Assembly: GCA_903865885.1 (NCBI GenBank)
Contig: CAIPLJ010000071.1
Coordinates: 1 to 33,085 of the forward strand
DNA from: an uncultured Actinomycetes bacterium
GTDB taxonomy: Bacteria > Actinomycetota > Actinomycetes > Nanopelagicales > Nanopelagicaceae
Direction: 5' to 3'
DNA length: 33,085 bases
Under the pieces are notes generated by a model that saw only the letters and a list, made by a program, of their open reading frames with translations, searched no databases and was not told the origin of the DNA. The translations under genes and the position numbers were made by a program. This document shows, one piece after another, positions 7,621 to 15,031 of this stretch. Every line of letters begins with the position of its first letter. The first letter of the stretch is position 1.

Positions 7621-8688
7621 ATGAGCGCATCCGAGGTGCGCGATGCCGTCAAAGCCGAACTCACACAATATTTAGCTGAACAACGCGACTATCTCACTAG
7701 CATCGCATCTGAATTAGTACCTGTCTGCGATGCCCTCGAAGATTATCTTCTCGAAGGTGGAAAGCGACTGCGTCCTCTCTTTGCCTATGCCGGATTTATG
7801 GCAGCGGGATCAACTCCTAGCCGCACCGATATTCGTGCGATGGCAAGCCTTGAATTACTTCAAGCATGTGCACTCATTCATGATGATTTGATGGATGGCT
7901 CCGATACACGTCGCGGAAAGCCAGCAATCCATCGCCACTTTGAAAATCTTCATCGTCAAGGTTCGATGGCAGGAGTTGCAGATCAATTTGGAGAAGCTGC
8001 AGCAGTATTGCTCGGAGATCTCGCACTCGTCTGGTCTGATCACATGTTGCACAACAGTGGACTTTCCCACGAATCACTGACTTCAGCCCTTCGTGTTCAC
8101 GATGAAATGCGTATCGAACTTATGGCAGGTCAATATCTTGATGTCCGTGAAGCCGGTGAACGCGAACATAGCGTTGAGCGATCACTGCGCATCGCGCGTT
8201 ACAAATCAGGTAAGTACACAATCGAGCGTCCTCTGCACTTAGGTGCAGTAATTGCGCGCCCATCTGCTTCTGAGCATTCACAGCTGCTCAATGTGTTATC
8301 CGCCTACGGACTTCCACTCGGTGAAGCGTTCCAATTGCGCGATGACATGCTTGGAATCTTTGGAGATCCGAAAGAGACAGGAAAACCTGCAGGAGATGAC
8401 TTGCGCGAAGGCAAGCGCACAGTATTAATGGCAATGACGATGGAGAAGGCAACAGATGCTGCTCGCGATGAGTTAACGGCGAATTTGGGCAATCCAAACC
8501 TATCTGCAGAAAAGATTGAAACTCTCCGCACCCTGATTACTGATACCGGTGCTGTTGCCGATGTCGAAAAATTGATTGACCGCCTCGGTGAAGAATCAGT
8601 GGCTGCCGCAAACGCAGCAGCAATACATGAAGATGCGCGCCCATTTCTCTTATCTCTCGCTGAGACCGCAATCCGTAGGAGCTATTAA
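7621..8688 (+). CDS. crtE: Geranylgeranyl diphosphate synthase (polyprenyl synthetase)
   Basis: A 355-residue trans-isoprenyl diphosphate synthase supplying GGPP for phytoene. The first aspartate-rich motif is DDLMD (88-92), followed by RRGKP; the second is the RDDMLGIFGD segment with the downstream GDDLREGKRT. Helix residues before the first motif (LLQACALIH) set chain length but cannot be interpreted safely. The ATG at 7621 has GAGG 5 nt upstream; the tandem ATG at 7618 has only 2 nt spacing. It heads the crtE–crtI–crtB operon and ends with a TAATG overlap with crtI. It also corresponds in position to idsA2 beside a metF-like gene in Mycobacterium (from memory). Confidence 0.9.
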   Translation: MSASEVRDAVKAELTQYLAEQRDYLTSIASELVPVCDALEDYLLEGGKRLRPLFAYAGFMAAGSTPSRTDIRAMASLELLQACALIHDDLMDGSDTRRGKPAIHRHFENLHRQGSMAGVADQFGEAAAVLLGDLALVWSDHMLHNSGLSHESLTSALRVHDEMRIELMAGQYLDVREAGEREHSVERSLRIARYKSGKYTIERPLHLGAVIARPSASEHSQLLNVLSAYGLPLGEAFQLRDDMLGIFGDPKETGKPAGDDLREGKRTVLMAMTMEKATDAARDELTANLGNPNLSAEKIETLRTLITDTGAVADVEKLIDRLGEESVAAANAAAIHEDARPFLLSLAETAIRRSY

Positions 8689-10172
8689 TGACAAAGACAG
8701 TTAAGGGACCCACGGATCACGTCGTCGTAGTTGGCGCAGGTCTAGGTGGACTCAGCGCAGCTCTTCGCCTAGCGGGTGCTGGTCGCAAAGTCACTGTGAT
8801 TGAACGTGAATCTGTACCAGGTGGTCGTAACGGTCTTCTCAATAAGAATGGCTATTCATTCGATACAGGCCCAACAGTTTTAACAATGCCATCACTGATT
8901 CAAGATGCATTCTCATGTGTTGGAGAAGATATGAAGGATTGGCTTGAACTCATGCCGCTTTCACCTTTGTATCGCGCCTTCTATGCAGATGGCTCACAGA
9001 TTGATGTCCATGCAAATACAGCGCAGATGGAAGAAGAGATTCGCGAAAAGGTTTCTCCTGAAGAAGCCATGGGCTATCGCAAGTATGTAGAGTTTGTTAC
9101 CAAGCTCTATAAGTACGAGATGCATGACTTCATCGATAAGAACATCGATTCACCTCTGAATCTTTTGACTCCTAACTTGGCTCGCTTGATTGCTCTCGGC
9201 GGCTTTAGACACTTGCAGCCAAAGGTCAATCAATACCTCAAAGATCCACGTCTTCAAAAGGTGTATTCATTCCAAGCAATGTATGCCGGTGTCAGCCCAC
9301 AGCAAGCTCTAGCAATTTACGCAGTCATTGCCTATATGGATTCAGTCAACGGAGTCTTCTTCCCTAAGGGCGGAATGCATGCAGTACCTCGCGCACTTGC
9401 AGCAGCAGCAACCAAGCACGGCGTTGAATTTAAATACAACACGACAGTCACTGCTCTTGATAAGCAGAATGGCCGCGTCAAAGCAGTGCTGACAAATACT
9501 GGCGAACGTATTGAATGCGATGTTGTAGTCATGAACCCAGATCTACCTGTCGTGTGGCGTGACTTGCTGGGTAAGACACCACTGAATATCAAGCGCCTGA
9601 ATTACTCTCCATCATGTGCAACTCTCTTGGTCGGATCTTCCAAAAAGTATGACCACGTCGCGCATCACAATATTCACTTCGGCGAGTCTTGGGATGGCGT
9701 ATTTGATGAACTTATCAATAAGAAGATTCTGATGACTGACCCATCTGTTTTGGTTACAGTTCCAACTCATGACGATCCAACACTTGCACCTGCTGGAAAG
9801 CAGTCTTATTACATCTTGTACCCAACCCCGAACTTGGATGCAGATATCGATTGGACCAAGCAGGCAAAGCCATATCGCGATCACATGATTAAGACACTTG
9901 AAGATCGCGGTTATGAAGGCTTTGGTGACTCGATTGAAACTGAAGTTATGACTACTCCCCTTGATTGGCAAGCACAAGGTATGGAGCGCGGTGCACCATT
10001 TGCTAGCGCACATACCTTCTTCCAGACAGGACCCTTTAGACCGCGCAATATGGCGGCAGGATTTGAGAACGTTGTCTTTGCCGGCAGCGGCACTCAACCT
10101 GGCGTTGGTGTACCGATGGTTCTTATCTCAGGTCGCTTAGCGGCAGAGCGCATTGTGGGTCCGGTTAAATAG
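8688..10172 (+). CDS. crtI: Phytoene desaturase
   Basis: A 494-residue FAD-dependent enzyme introducing double bonds into phytoene to give neurosporene or lycopene. The N-terminal dinucleotide fold VVVVGAGLGGLSAA, the VIERESVPGGRNG acidic turn, FDTGPTVLTMP, and the C-terminal FAGSGTQPGVGVPMVLISG are all diagnostic of CrtI. The start overlaps the crtE stop by one base (TAATG) with AGGAG about 7 nt upstream. The stop TAG is followed at once by the crtB ATG. The number of desaturation steps cannot be read from sequence. Confidence 0.93.
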   Translation: MTKTVKGPTDHVVVVGAGLGGLSAALRLAGAGRKVTVIERESVPGGRNGLLNKNGYSFDTGPTVLTMPSLIQDAFSCVGEDMKDWLELMPLSPLYRAFYADGSQIDVHANTAQMEEEIREKVSPEEAMGYRKYVEFVTKLYKYEMHDFIDKNIDSPLNLLTPNLARLIALGGFRHLQPKVNQYLKDPRLQKVYSFQAMYAGVSPQQALAIYAVIAYMDSVNGVFFPKGGMHAVPRALAAAATKHGVEFKYNTTVTALDKQNGRVKAVLTNTGERIECDVVVMNPDLPVVWRDLLGKTPLNIKRLNYSPSCATLLVGSSKKYDHVAHHNIHFGESWDGVFDELINKKILMTDPSVLVTVPTHDDPTLAPAGKQSYYILYPTPNLDADIDWTKQAKPYRDHMIKTLEDRGYEGFGDSIETEVMTTPLDWQAQGMERGAPFASAHTFFQTGPFRPRNMAAGFENVVFAGSGTQPGVGVPMVLISGRLAAERIVGPVK

Positions 10173-11051
10173 ATGGATGCAGCACTTGCAGCATCGTATG
10201 CAGAGTGCAAACGATTAAATTCGTTGCATGGAAAGACATATTACTTAGCAACACTGCTGCTGCCGAAGAATAAGCGTCCTTACGTACATGCTCTCTACGG
10301 TTTTGCGCGATACGCCGATGAAATTGTGGATGACTTGGCTTCAACGCTTTCTCCCAGCGAGAAAGCAGACGCACTTCGCACATGGAGCACAGGTGTACTT
10401 GCAGATTTAAAGGCTGGGACAAGCACCGACCATATTGGTCGCGCGCTTGTCGATACAGCGCACACCTTTGATATTCCACATCAACATTTCGTCGATTTTC
10501 TCCATTCGATGGAGATGGATCTGACCGTTACCGAATATCAGACCTATGAAGATTTACTTGAGTACGTCTATGGATCAGCTGCAGTCATCGGCCTTGAGAT
10601 GGTTCCTGTTCTGGGATATTCCGATCAACGCGCATTTGAGGCTGCAAAGAAGTTGGGTATCGCATTCCAGCTAGCCAACTTCATTCGCGATGTCGGCGAA
10701 GACCTTGATCGAGGTCGTGTCTATTTGCCGCTACAAGAATTGGCTCAATTTGGCGTTGATCGTGCGATGCTTGAACGCCGCGTATTAACTCCTGAAATTG
10801 TTGCAGCTCTTAAGTTCCAAATAGCTCGCGTTCGACGATTACAATGCGAATCAGATGTCGGTATTGATTTTCTCGATAAACAATCACGTCCATGCATCCG
10901 GGCAGCCAGCGAGCTCTATTGCGGAATCGTCGATGAAGTCGAAGCAATCGGTTATGACATCTTCAATAAACGAGCAAAGACTTCAACTGCTCGCCGCGCA
11001 CGCGTTGCGGGCCGTGCCTATATTCAAGCAATAGCAGCCCGTATTCGCTAA
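10173..11051 (+). CDS. crtB: Phytoene synthase
   Basis: A 292-residue squalene/phytoene synthase that condenses two GGPP to phytoene. Family marks are YYLATLLLPKNKRPYVHALY, the first aspartate-rich segment ARYADEIVDD, the YVYGSAAVIGLEM helix, and the second aspartate motif in QLANFIRDVGEDLDRGRVYLP (near 168-188). It starts directly after the crtI stop with no spacing and a weak ribosome site, so translational coupling is likely. The TPP-type riboswitch begins within a few bases of its stop codon, so a promoter for the next unit, if any, must lie inside the crtB coding end (a TATATT stands at 11019-11024). Confidence 0.93.
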   Translation: MDAALAASYAECKRLNSLHGKTYYLATLLLPKNKRPYVHALYGFARYADEIVDDLASTLSPSEKADALRTWSTGVLADLKAGTSTDHIGRALVDTAHTFDIPHQHFVDFLHSMEMDLTVTEYQTYEDLLEYVYGSAAVIGLEMVPVLGYSDQRAFEAAKKLGIAFQLANFIRDVGEDLDRGRVYLPLQELAQFGVDRAMLERRVLTPEIVAALKFQIARVRRLQCESDVGIDFLDKQSRPCIRAASELYCGIVDEVEAIGYDIFNKRAKTSTARRARVAGRAYIQAIAARIR

Positions 11052-11052
11052 A

Positions 11053-11138
11053 GTTCTATCCAACGGGAGCCATAGTGGCTGAGAGGACTTCACATTGAAG
11101 TCGACCGTCTGACTGGTCCGGTAATGCGGATCTAGAAT
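11053..11138 (+). ncRNA. TPP riboswitch (THI element), divergent 3' half
   Basis: The core is recognisable: ACGGGAGCC (11063-11071), then GGCTGAGAGG (11077-11086) with AGCC/GGCT pairing; a perfect P3-like hairpin GACTTC/GAAGTC (11086-11091 and 11097-11102); CTGA; and a P5-like loop TCCG-GTAATG-CGGA (11117-11130). A closing P1 can form between TTCTA (11054-11058) and TAGAA (11133-11137). The conserved GCGNAGGGA block after the TAATGC loop is missing or changed. The element ends a few nucleotides before GAGG (11140-11143), the ribosome site of the next gene, so control of translation start by thiamine diphosphate is likely (inference). Confidence 0.75.
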
Positions 11139-11149
11139 TGAGGTTCAGT

Positions 11150-11740
11150 ATGTTTTCCATATTTTTTACAGCATGGGGTTACGACGTTTCCTATCTTGAA
11201 TTCGTTGCATCGGTGGTTTCATTTGTTGGTGTTGCTCTGGGTATTACCGCAAAGCGCATCACATGGCCATGGTGGGGAATTAGCAGCCTGCTTTACGGGA
11301 TTTTCTTCTTGCAGTACAAGCTCTATGCAAGTGCTGCACTACAAATTGTTTTTATTCTTGCAGCAATAGCAGGTTGGTATGGGTGGGAACCAACGGGTGC
11401 AAAACCTGGCCCCTTTAAGAATAAATATCGTATGTACACAATCACAGCCATTCTGATATCAACTCTTGCCCTTGGACCAGTACTGAAATGGTTAGGAGCT
11501 GCATCAACATATGTCGATGCAATACTCTTCTTTGGTTCGGTTGCTGCACAAATATTGATGGTCTACGAGAAGTATGACAATTGGCCAATGTGGCTTGTAG
11601 TGGACGGCGGATACACAGCACTCTATGCATCACAGGGGCTACTCTTTACAACGCTGCTCTATGTGGCATTTACCGCTATGGCAGCGCTGGGATGGAGTAC
11701 TTGGTATGGATCTCATCGCCGCGCTATCCGATCTCTGTAA
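11150..11740 (+). CDS. pnuT: PnuC-family transporter, probable thiamine importer (PnuT type)
   Basis: A 196-residue inner-membrane protein with about seven transmembrane helices and the PnuC-family pattern: WPWWGISSLLYGIFF, LQIVFILAAIAGWYGW, then the C-terminal KYDNWPMWLVVDGGYTALY. PnuC proteins import nicotinamide riboside by facilitated diffusion, with trapping by phosphorylation. Members controlled by TPP riboswitches (PnuT) carry thiamine, and such a riboswitch directly precedes this gene. The ATG at 11150 has GAGG about 6 nt upstream; an in-frame TTG at 11138 would lie in the riboswitch P1 region and is less likely. The gene overlaps the downstream kinase gene by 35 nt. Substrate specificity is inferred from the riboswitch. 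Confidence 0.82.
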   Translation: MFSIFFTAWGYDVSYLEFVASVVSFVGVALGITAKRITWPWWGISSLLYGIFFLQYKLYASAALQIVFILAAIAGWYGWEPTGAKPGPFKNKYRMYTITAILISTLALGPVLKWLGAASTYVDAILFFGSVAAQILMVYEKYDNWPMWLVVDGGYTALYASQGLLFTTLLYVAFTAMAALGWSTWYGSHRRAIRSL

Positions 11741-12242
11741 ATCAACGAGACAACCCGTCATCGCAATTGATGGACCGGCGGGTGCTGGAAAGACAACTCT
11801 TGCTCACGACATCAAACTCGCCCTGGCTCAGAGTTACTCCATTACTGAAATTCATATGGATGATCTGTATGACGGTTGGGATAACGCATTGACATCACAG
11901 CTCTCTGATGTGCTCACACATCTGGTTGCTGCACATAAAAAATCCTTGCCCATCTCACTATCGAGCTATGACTGGCTTGCGCAAGCATTCAGGTCAGCAA
12001 TAGAGTTAGAAAAATCAGAACTCTTGATCATCGAAGGTGTCGGTAGTGGGCAAAAGGCAATTCGAGATTCTTTGACTGCGCTCATCTGGATAGATATTAA
12101 AGATACAGAGGGATTGGCTAGGGTTTTACAACGTGATGGAATTGAAATTGAGAACCAAATGAGAAAGTGGCTCACTACCCAAGAGCAACACTTTGCCGTC
12201 GAAGGTACTCAGAACGCGGCTGATTTCGTACTCACTAACTAG
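11706..12242 (+). CDS. Uridine-kinase-like P-loop kinase, candidate thiamine kinase
   Basis: A 178-residue soluble P-loop protein. Walker A is GPAGAGKTT (23-31) after the beta strand PVIAID; HMDDLYDGWD resembles the substrate-binding DD of uridine/nicotinamide riboside kinases; LLIIEGVGSG is the Walker B-like strand; RVLQRDG may be the lid. The ATG at 11706 has GGAG 8 nt upstream and lies within the last 35 nt of the transporter gene, so the two are translationally coupled under the TPP riboswitch. PnuC-type transporters need a kinase to trap their cargo, so phosphorylation of thiamine is proposed. The broader actinobacterial family has no function known to me, and general nucleoside kinase activity is the alternative. 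Its stop codon lies inside the -10 of pknL. Confidence 0.7.
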   Translation: MDLIAALSDLCKSTRQPVIAIDGPAGAGKTTLAHDIKLALAQSYSITEIHMDDLYDGWDNALTSQLSDVLTHLVAAHKKSLPISLSSYDWLAQAFRSAIELEKSELLIIEGVGSGQKAIRDSLTALIWIDIKDTEGLARVLQRDGIEIENQMRKWLTTQEQHFAVEGTQNAADFVLTN

Positions 12243-12245
12243 AAT
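12240..12245 (+). promoter_or_regulatory. -10 element of leaderless pknL
   Basis: TAGAAT ends 7 nt before the ATG at 12253. Its first three bases are the TAG stop codon of the preceding kinase gene. No Shine-Dalgarno sequence is seen before the ATG, which supports a leaderless transcript. Confidence 0.55.
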
Positions 12246-12252
12246 TCGGGAT

Positions 12253-14163
12253 ATGTCTGACCTTACTGGCGAGCTCATTGATGGGCGCTATCAGCTCATT
12301 CGCCAGATGGCTACCGGTGGAATGGCGAGTATCTACGAGGCACTCGACACTCGACTCGATCGAAAAGTCGCAGTCAAAATCATGCACTCACACCTTGCGC
12401 AAGATGAGCAATTTGTAGAACGGTTTATTCGCGAAGCAAAGGCTGCCGCTGCCTTATCTCATCCCAATATCGTTGCAGTGCAAGATCAAGGTTGGAATCA
12501 AAATGGAACTCCAGCAATCTTTCTCGTAATGGAAATGATTGATGGCCATACTCTTCGCGAATACCTCAACGAACAAGGCAAGCTATCGACTAAAGATGGA
12601 ATTAAGTTTCTGCTACCTGTACTGAGTGCGCTCTCTGCGGCTCATAAGATTGGCATCGTCCATCGAGATATTAAGCCTGAGAATATTTTGATCTCTAAAG
12701 AGGGCCGCATCAAAATCGCAGATTTCGGTCTTGCTAAGGGTCCCTTGATAGGTGGAACCCTGACAGCTGAATCAAGCGTCATTCTTGGAAGCGTTTCATA
12801 CCTCTCCCCTGAACAAGTTCAACGAGGTGTCGCAGATTCTCGAAGCGATATCTACTCAATTGGAATTACTGCATTTGAAATTTTCACTGGGAAGAAGCCA
12901 TTTGAAGGCGATGCTCCGATTCAAATTGCCTATATGCACGTTAACAATCGAGTCCCTCGTGTAAGTACATTGGTTTCAGAAATCCCTGAAAACCTTGACG
13001 AGTTAATTTTCCAAGCAACGAGCGTAAATCCGGATGAAAGACCTCGTGATGCAACTGCGTTCTACGACAAACTTTCTGCAATAAACCTCTCTCTCAACCC
13101 AAAAGAGAACCAACTCAGCCTTGAACTTGATATCCCTATCGAACCGATGCGCCCAAAGAGTGCGCGCAAATCTCTTCGCAAGAAAGTTCAAGAGCTCACT
13201 GCAGCGATACCAGTCCCTTCTATTACGCCTAAAGCTAAAGAGACAACTCAAGAGATTGCAAAGCGAAAGAAAGCAAGTAAGCGCGTACGTCGCAACCGCA
13301 AGGTGGCACTCGTTCTTGCAGTTGGAGTAGGAATTCTTGGGTGGTATTTACTTATTGGTCCTGGCTCTCGAGTCGTTGTTCCATCCACAATCGGTGCTAC
13401 CCAGAGTGAAGTTACTGCAGCTCTCTCTCCGCTCGGACTGACTTCGGTGGTGAGCGAGCAGCAATTTAGTGAAGATATTGCGCAAGGTCTTGTCATCCAG
13501 TCGCTTCCACAAGGTGGAGGTCGCGTTGATCAAGGAGGCGTAGTTAAACTCATCATTTCTAAAGGTCCAGAGCGATATCTGCTTCCATCGATTTCCGGCC
13601 TTACTCCTGATGCAGCGGTCAAAGTTCTTTCAAAATTTCCAATTTCTTTGCAGCCAAACTCTGAAGAGTTCACCGCTAAAGTTCCAAAGGGCTATGTCAT
13701 CGATTCCAATCCACCTGCTGGTGAGAAGGTGAAGCGCGATGCACTTGTCGTAATTCGCGTCTCTAAAGGCATCGAGCAGATTGCACTTACTTCCTATATC
13801 GGCAAAAGCTCTGATCAAGCACTCAATGAATTGCAATCCGCCGGATTTAACGTAGTTTCAACATATGGGTTTAGCGAAACACAACTTGCTGGTGAAGTAA
13901 TTTCTCAGAAACCTGCGGGAGGTGGCACTGCCGATAAAGGCGCAAAGATCACGTTGGTGATTTCAAAGGGAACGCAATTCGCCTACATCCCTAATCTCTT
14001 CTCGATTGAAGAAGGTAAAGCAGTCCAATCTCTCAAGGATCTCGATCTCAAAGTTGTCGTGAAAAAGATTGGTAAAAAGAGCGTTAAAAAGGTGACAAGT
14101 ATTTCACCGAAGGTTGGAAGCAAGGTTAAACGTGGCAGTACTGTGACCATCACAGTAGGGTAG
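12253..14163 (+). CDS. pknL: Ser/Thr protein kinase with four PASTA domains, PknL-like
   Basis: A 636-residue single-pass membrane kinase. The N-terminal Hanks kinase domain (about 10-275) has the glycine loop ATGGMAS, Lys42 in VAVKIM, the helix C Glu61, the catalytic loop HRDIKPEN (Asp139), the DFG Asp157 and SPEQ after the activation loop. A basic juxtamembrane stretch leads to one helix at about 351-369, then four extracellular PASTA repeats (about 374-636) that in related kinases bind peptidoglycan fragments. The start at 12253 fits the kinase N-terminus and a -10 at 7 nt; an upstream in-frame start at 12193 would overlap the previous gene by 50 nt. Position near metF, a prenyl synthase and DAHP synthase matches mycobacterial pknL (from memory). 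Confidence 0.9.
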   Translation: MSDLTGELIDGRYQLIRQMATGGMASIYEALDTRLDRKVAVKIMHSHLAQDEQFVERFIREAKAAAALSHPNIVAVQDQGWNQNGTPAIFLVMEMIDGHTLREYLNEQGKLSTKDGIKFLLPVLSALSAAHKIGIVHRDIKPENILISKEGRIKIADFGLAKGPLIGGTLTAESSVILGSVSYLSPEQVQRGVADSRSDIYSIGITAFEIFTGKKPFEGDAPIQIAYMHVNNRVPRVSTLVSEIPENLDELIFQATSVNPDERPRDATAFYDKLSAINLSLNPKENQLSLELDIPIEPMRPKSARKSLRKKVQELTAAIPVPSITPKAKETTQEIAKRKKASKRVRRNRKVALVLAVGVGILGWYLLIGPGSRVVVPSTIGATQSEVTAALSPLGLTSVVSEQQFSEDIAQGLVIQSLPQGGGRVDQGGVVKLIISKGPERYLLPSISGLTPDAAVKVLSKFPISLQPNSEEFTAKVPKGYVIDSNPPAGEKVKRDALVVIRVSKGIEQIALTSYIGKSSDQALNELQSAGFNVVSTYGFSETQLAGEVISQKPAGGGTADKGAKITLVISKGTQFAYIPNLFSIEEGKAVQSLKDLDLKVVVKKIGKKSVKKVTSISPKVGSKVKRGSTVTITVG

Positions 14164-14167
14164 GCAA

Positions 14168-15031
14168 ATGTCTCAAACCACAAAGAAACCTCGCATCGGT
14201 GCTCACACTCCCACATCTGGCGGTATGGCAAAGCGTTCGATTGCCTATGCAGAGTTAACGCAAGCAGAAGCAATTCAAGTTTTCACATCTAATCCACGTG
14301 GTTGGGCGATGCCTGAAACTAATCATGAAGCCGATGCCATTTTCCGTGAAAAAGCTGAAGCACTTGATATTGAGACCTATGTACACGCTCCTTTTCTCAT
14401 CAACTTAGGTTCACCTACGGAAGAGACATACAAGAATTCACTTGCCTCAACTGCCTACTCACTCAAGCGCGGACAAGAAATAGGTGCACTTGGTGTTGTC
14501 GTTCACACTGGCTCTGCCGTAAAGGAAGATAACGTCGACAATGCATGGAAACAGATTAAGAAAGGCGTCATGCCTATTCTTGAAGCCCTCGATGATGATG
14601 CGCCATATCTTCTGCTTGAACCAACAGCAGGCCAAGGTCAATCACTGGTCAAGCGCCTTGAGGATTTAGAGAATTACCTCAAAGCTCTCGAATACCACCC
14701 AAAAGTCGGCATCTGTCTTGATACCTGCCACGTCTTTGCAGCAGGTCATGACATTGCGAAAAAGGGCGGGATGAAAGAGACGCTCGATCTCTTAGTTCAA
14801 GTCGCTGGCATTGAACGTATTCAACTTATCCACGCCAATGACTCGATGGATGTATGTGGTGCGCTGAAAGATCGCCACCAAAATATTGGTAAGGGTTTTA
14901 TCGGCGTCGATCCATTTGCAGAACTTCTCAAGCACCCTGCTGTCGCAAATGCGCCTCTCATTCTTGAAACTCCTGGAATGGAACCAGAACATGGTGAGGA
15001 AATTGCTCTCTTAAAGAAGTTGCGTGGATGA
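14168..15031 (+). CDS. nfo: Endonuclease IV (AP endonuclease)
   Basis: A 287-residue TIM-barrel metalloenzyme that cuts DNA at abasic sites in base excision repair. Family motifs are FTSNPRGW, YVHAPFLINLGSP, GVVVHTGS, LLEPTAGQG, GICLDTCHVFAAGHD, LIHANDSMDVCGALKDRHQNIGKG and ILETPG, carrying the metal-binding His, Glu and Asp residues of the Nfo family. The start lies 4 nt after the pknL stop, with an AGG-rich site overlapping that stop. It ends in an ATGA overlap with the DMT transporter gene. Length is normal for the family. Confidence 0.93.
   Translation: MSQTTKKPRIGAHTPTSGGMAKRSIAYAELTQAEAIQVFTSNPRGWAMPETNHEADAIFREKAEALDIETYVHAPFLINLGSPTEETYKNSLASTAYSLKRGQEIGALGVVVHTGSAVKEDNVDNAWKQIKKGVMPILEALDDDAPYLLLEPTAGQGQSLVKRLEDLENYLKALEYHPKVGICLDTCHVFAAGHDIAKKGGMKETLDLLVQVAGIERIQLIHANDSMDVCGALKDRHQNIGKGFIGVDPFAELLKHPAVANAPLILETPGMEPEHGEEIALLKKLRG

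Noticed and set aside
7574-7664. Longer metF start at 7619 or 7664
   Set aside because: It would overlap the crtE start and coding region, run through the 32-bp dyad, and add residues beyond the usual family N-terminus; no ribosome site or -10 supports it.
9612-10097. 161-codon open frame on the reverse strand inside crtI
   Set aside because: It lies wholly within a clear crtI gene in the opposite sense, has no family resemblance or ribosome site, and is rich in Cys, His and Trp as shadow frames usually are.
1994-11051. Carotenoid genes as a rhodopsin/retinal cluster
   Set aside because: No rhodopsin, lycopene cyclase or Blh/Brp-type dioxygenase is in the window, so retinal production cannot be claimed from this sequence.
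11133-11138. TAGAAT just before pnuT read as a -10 promoter element
   Set aside because: It lies 11 nt from the ATG instead of 6-7, forms the 3' strand of riboswitch P1, and a start there would bypass the aptamer and remove the GAGG ribosome site.
12193-12252. Upstream pknL start at 12193
   Set aside because: It overlaps the previous kinase gene by 50 nt, adds 20 residues not typical of the kinase N-terminus, and ignores the TAGAAT 7 nt before the ATG at 12253.
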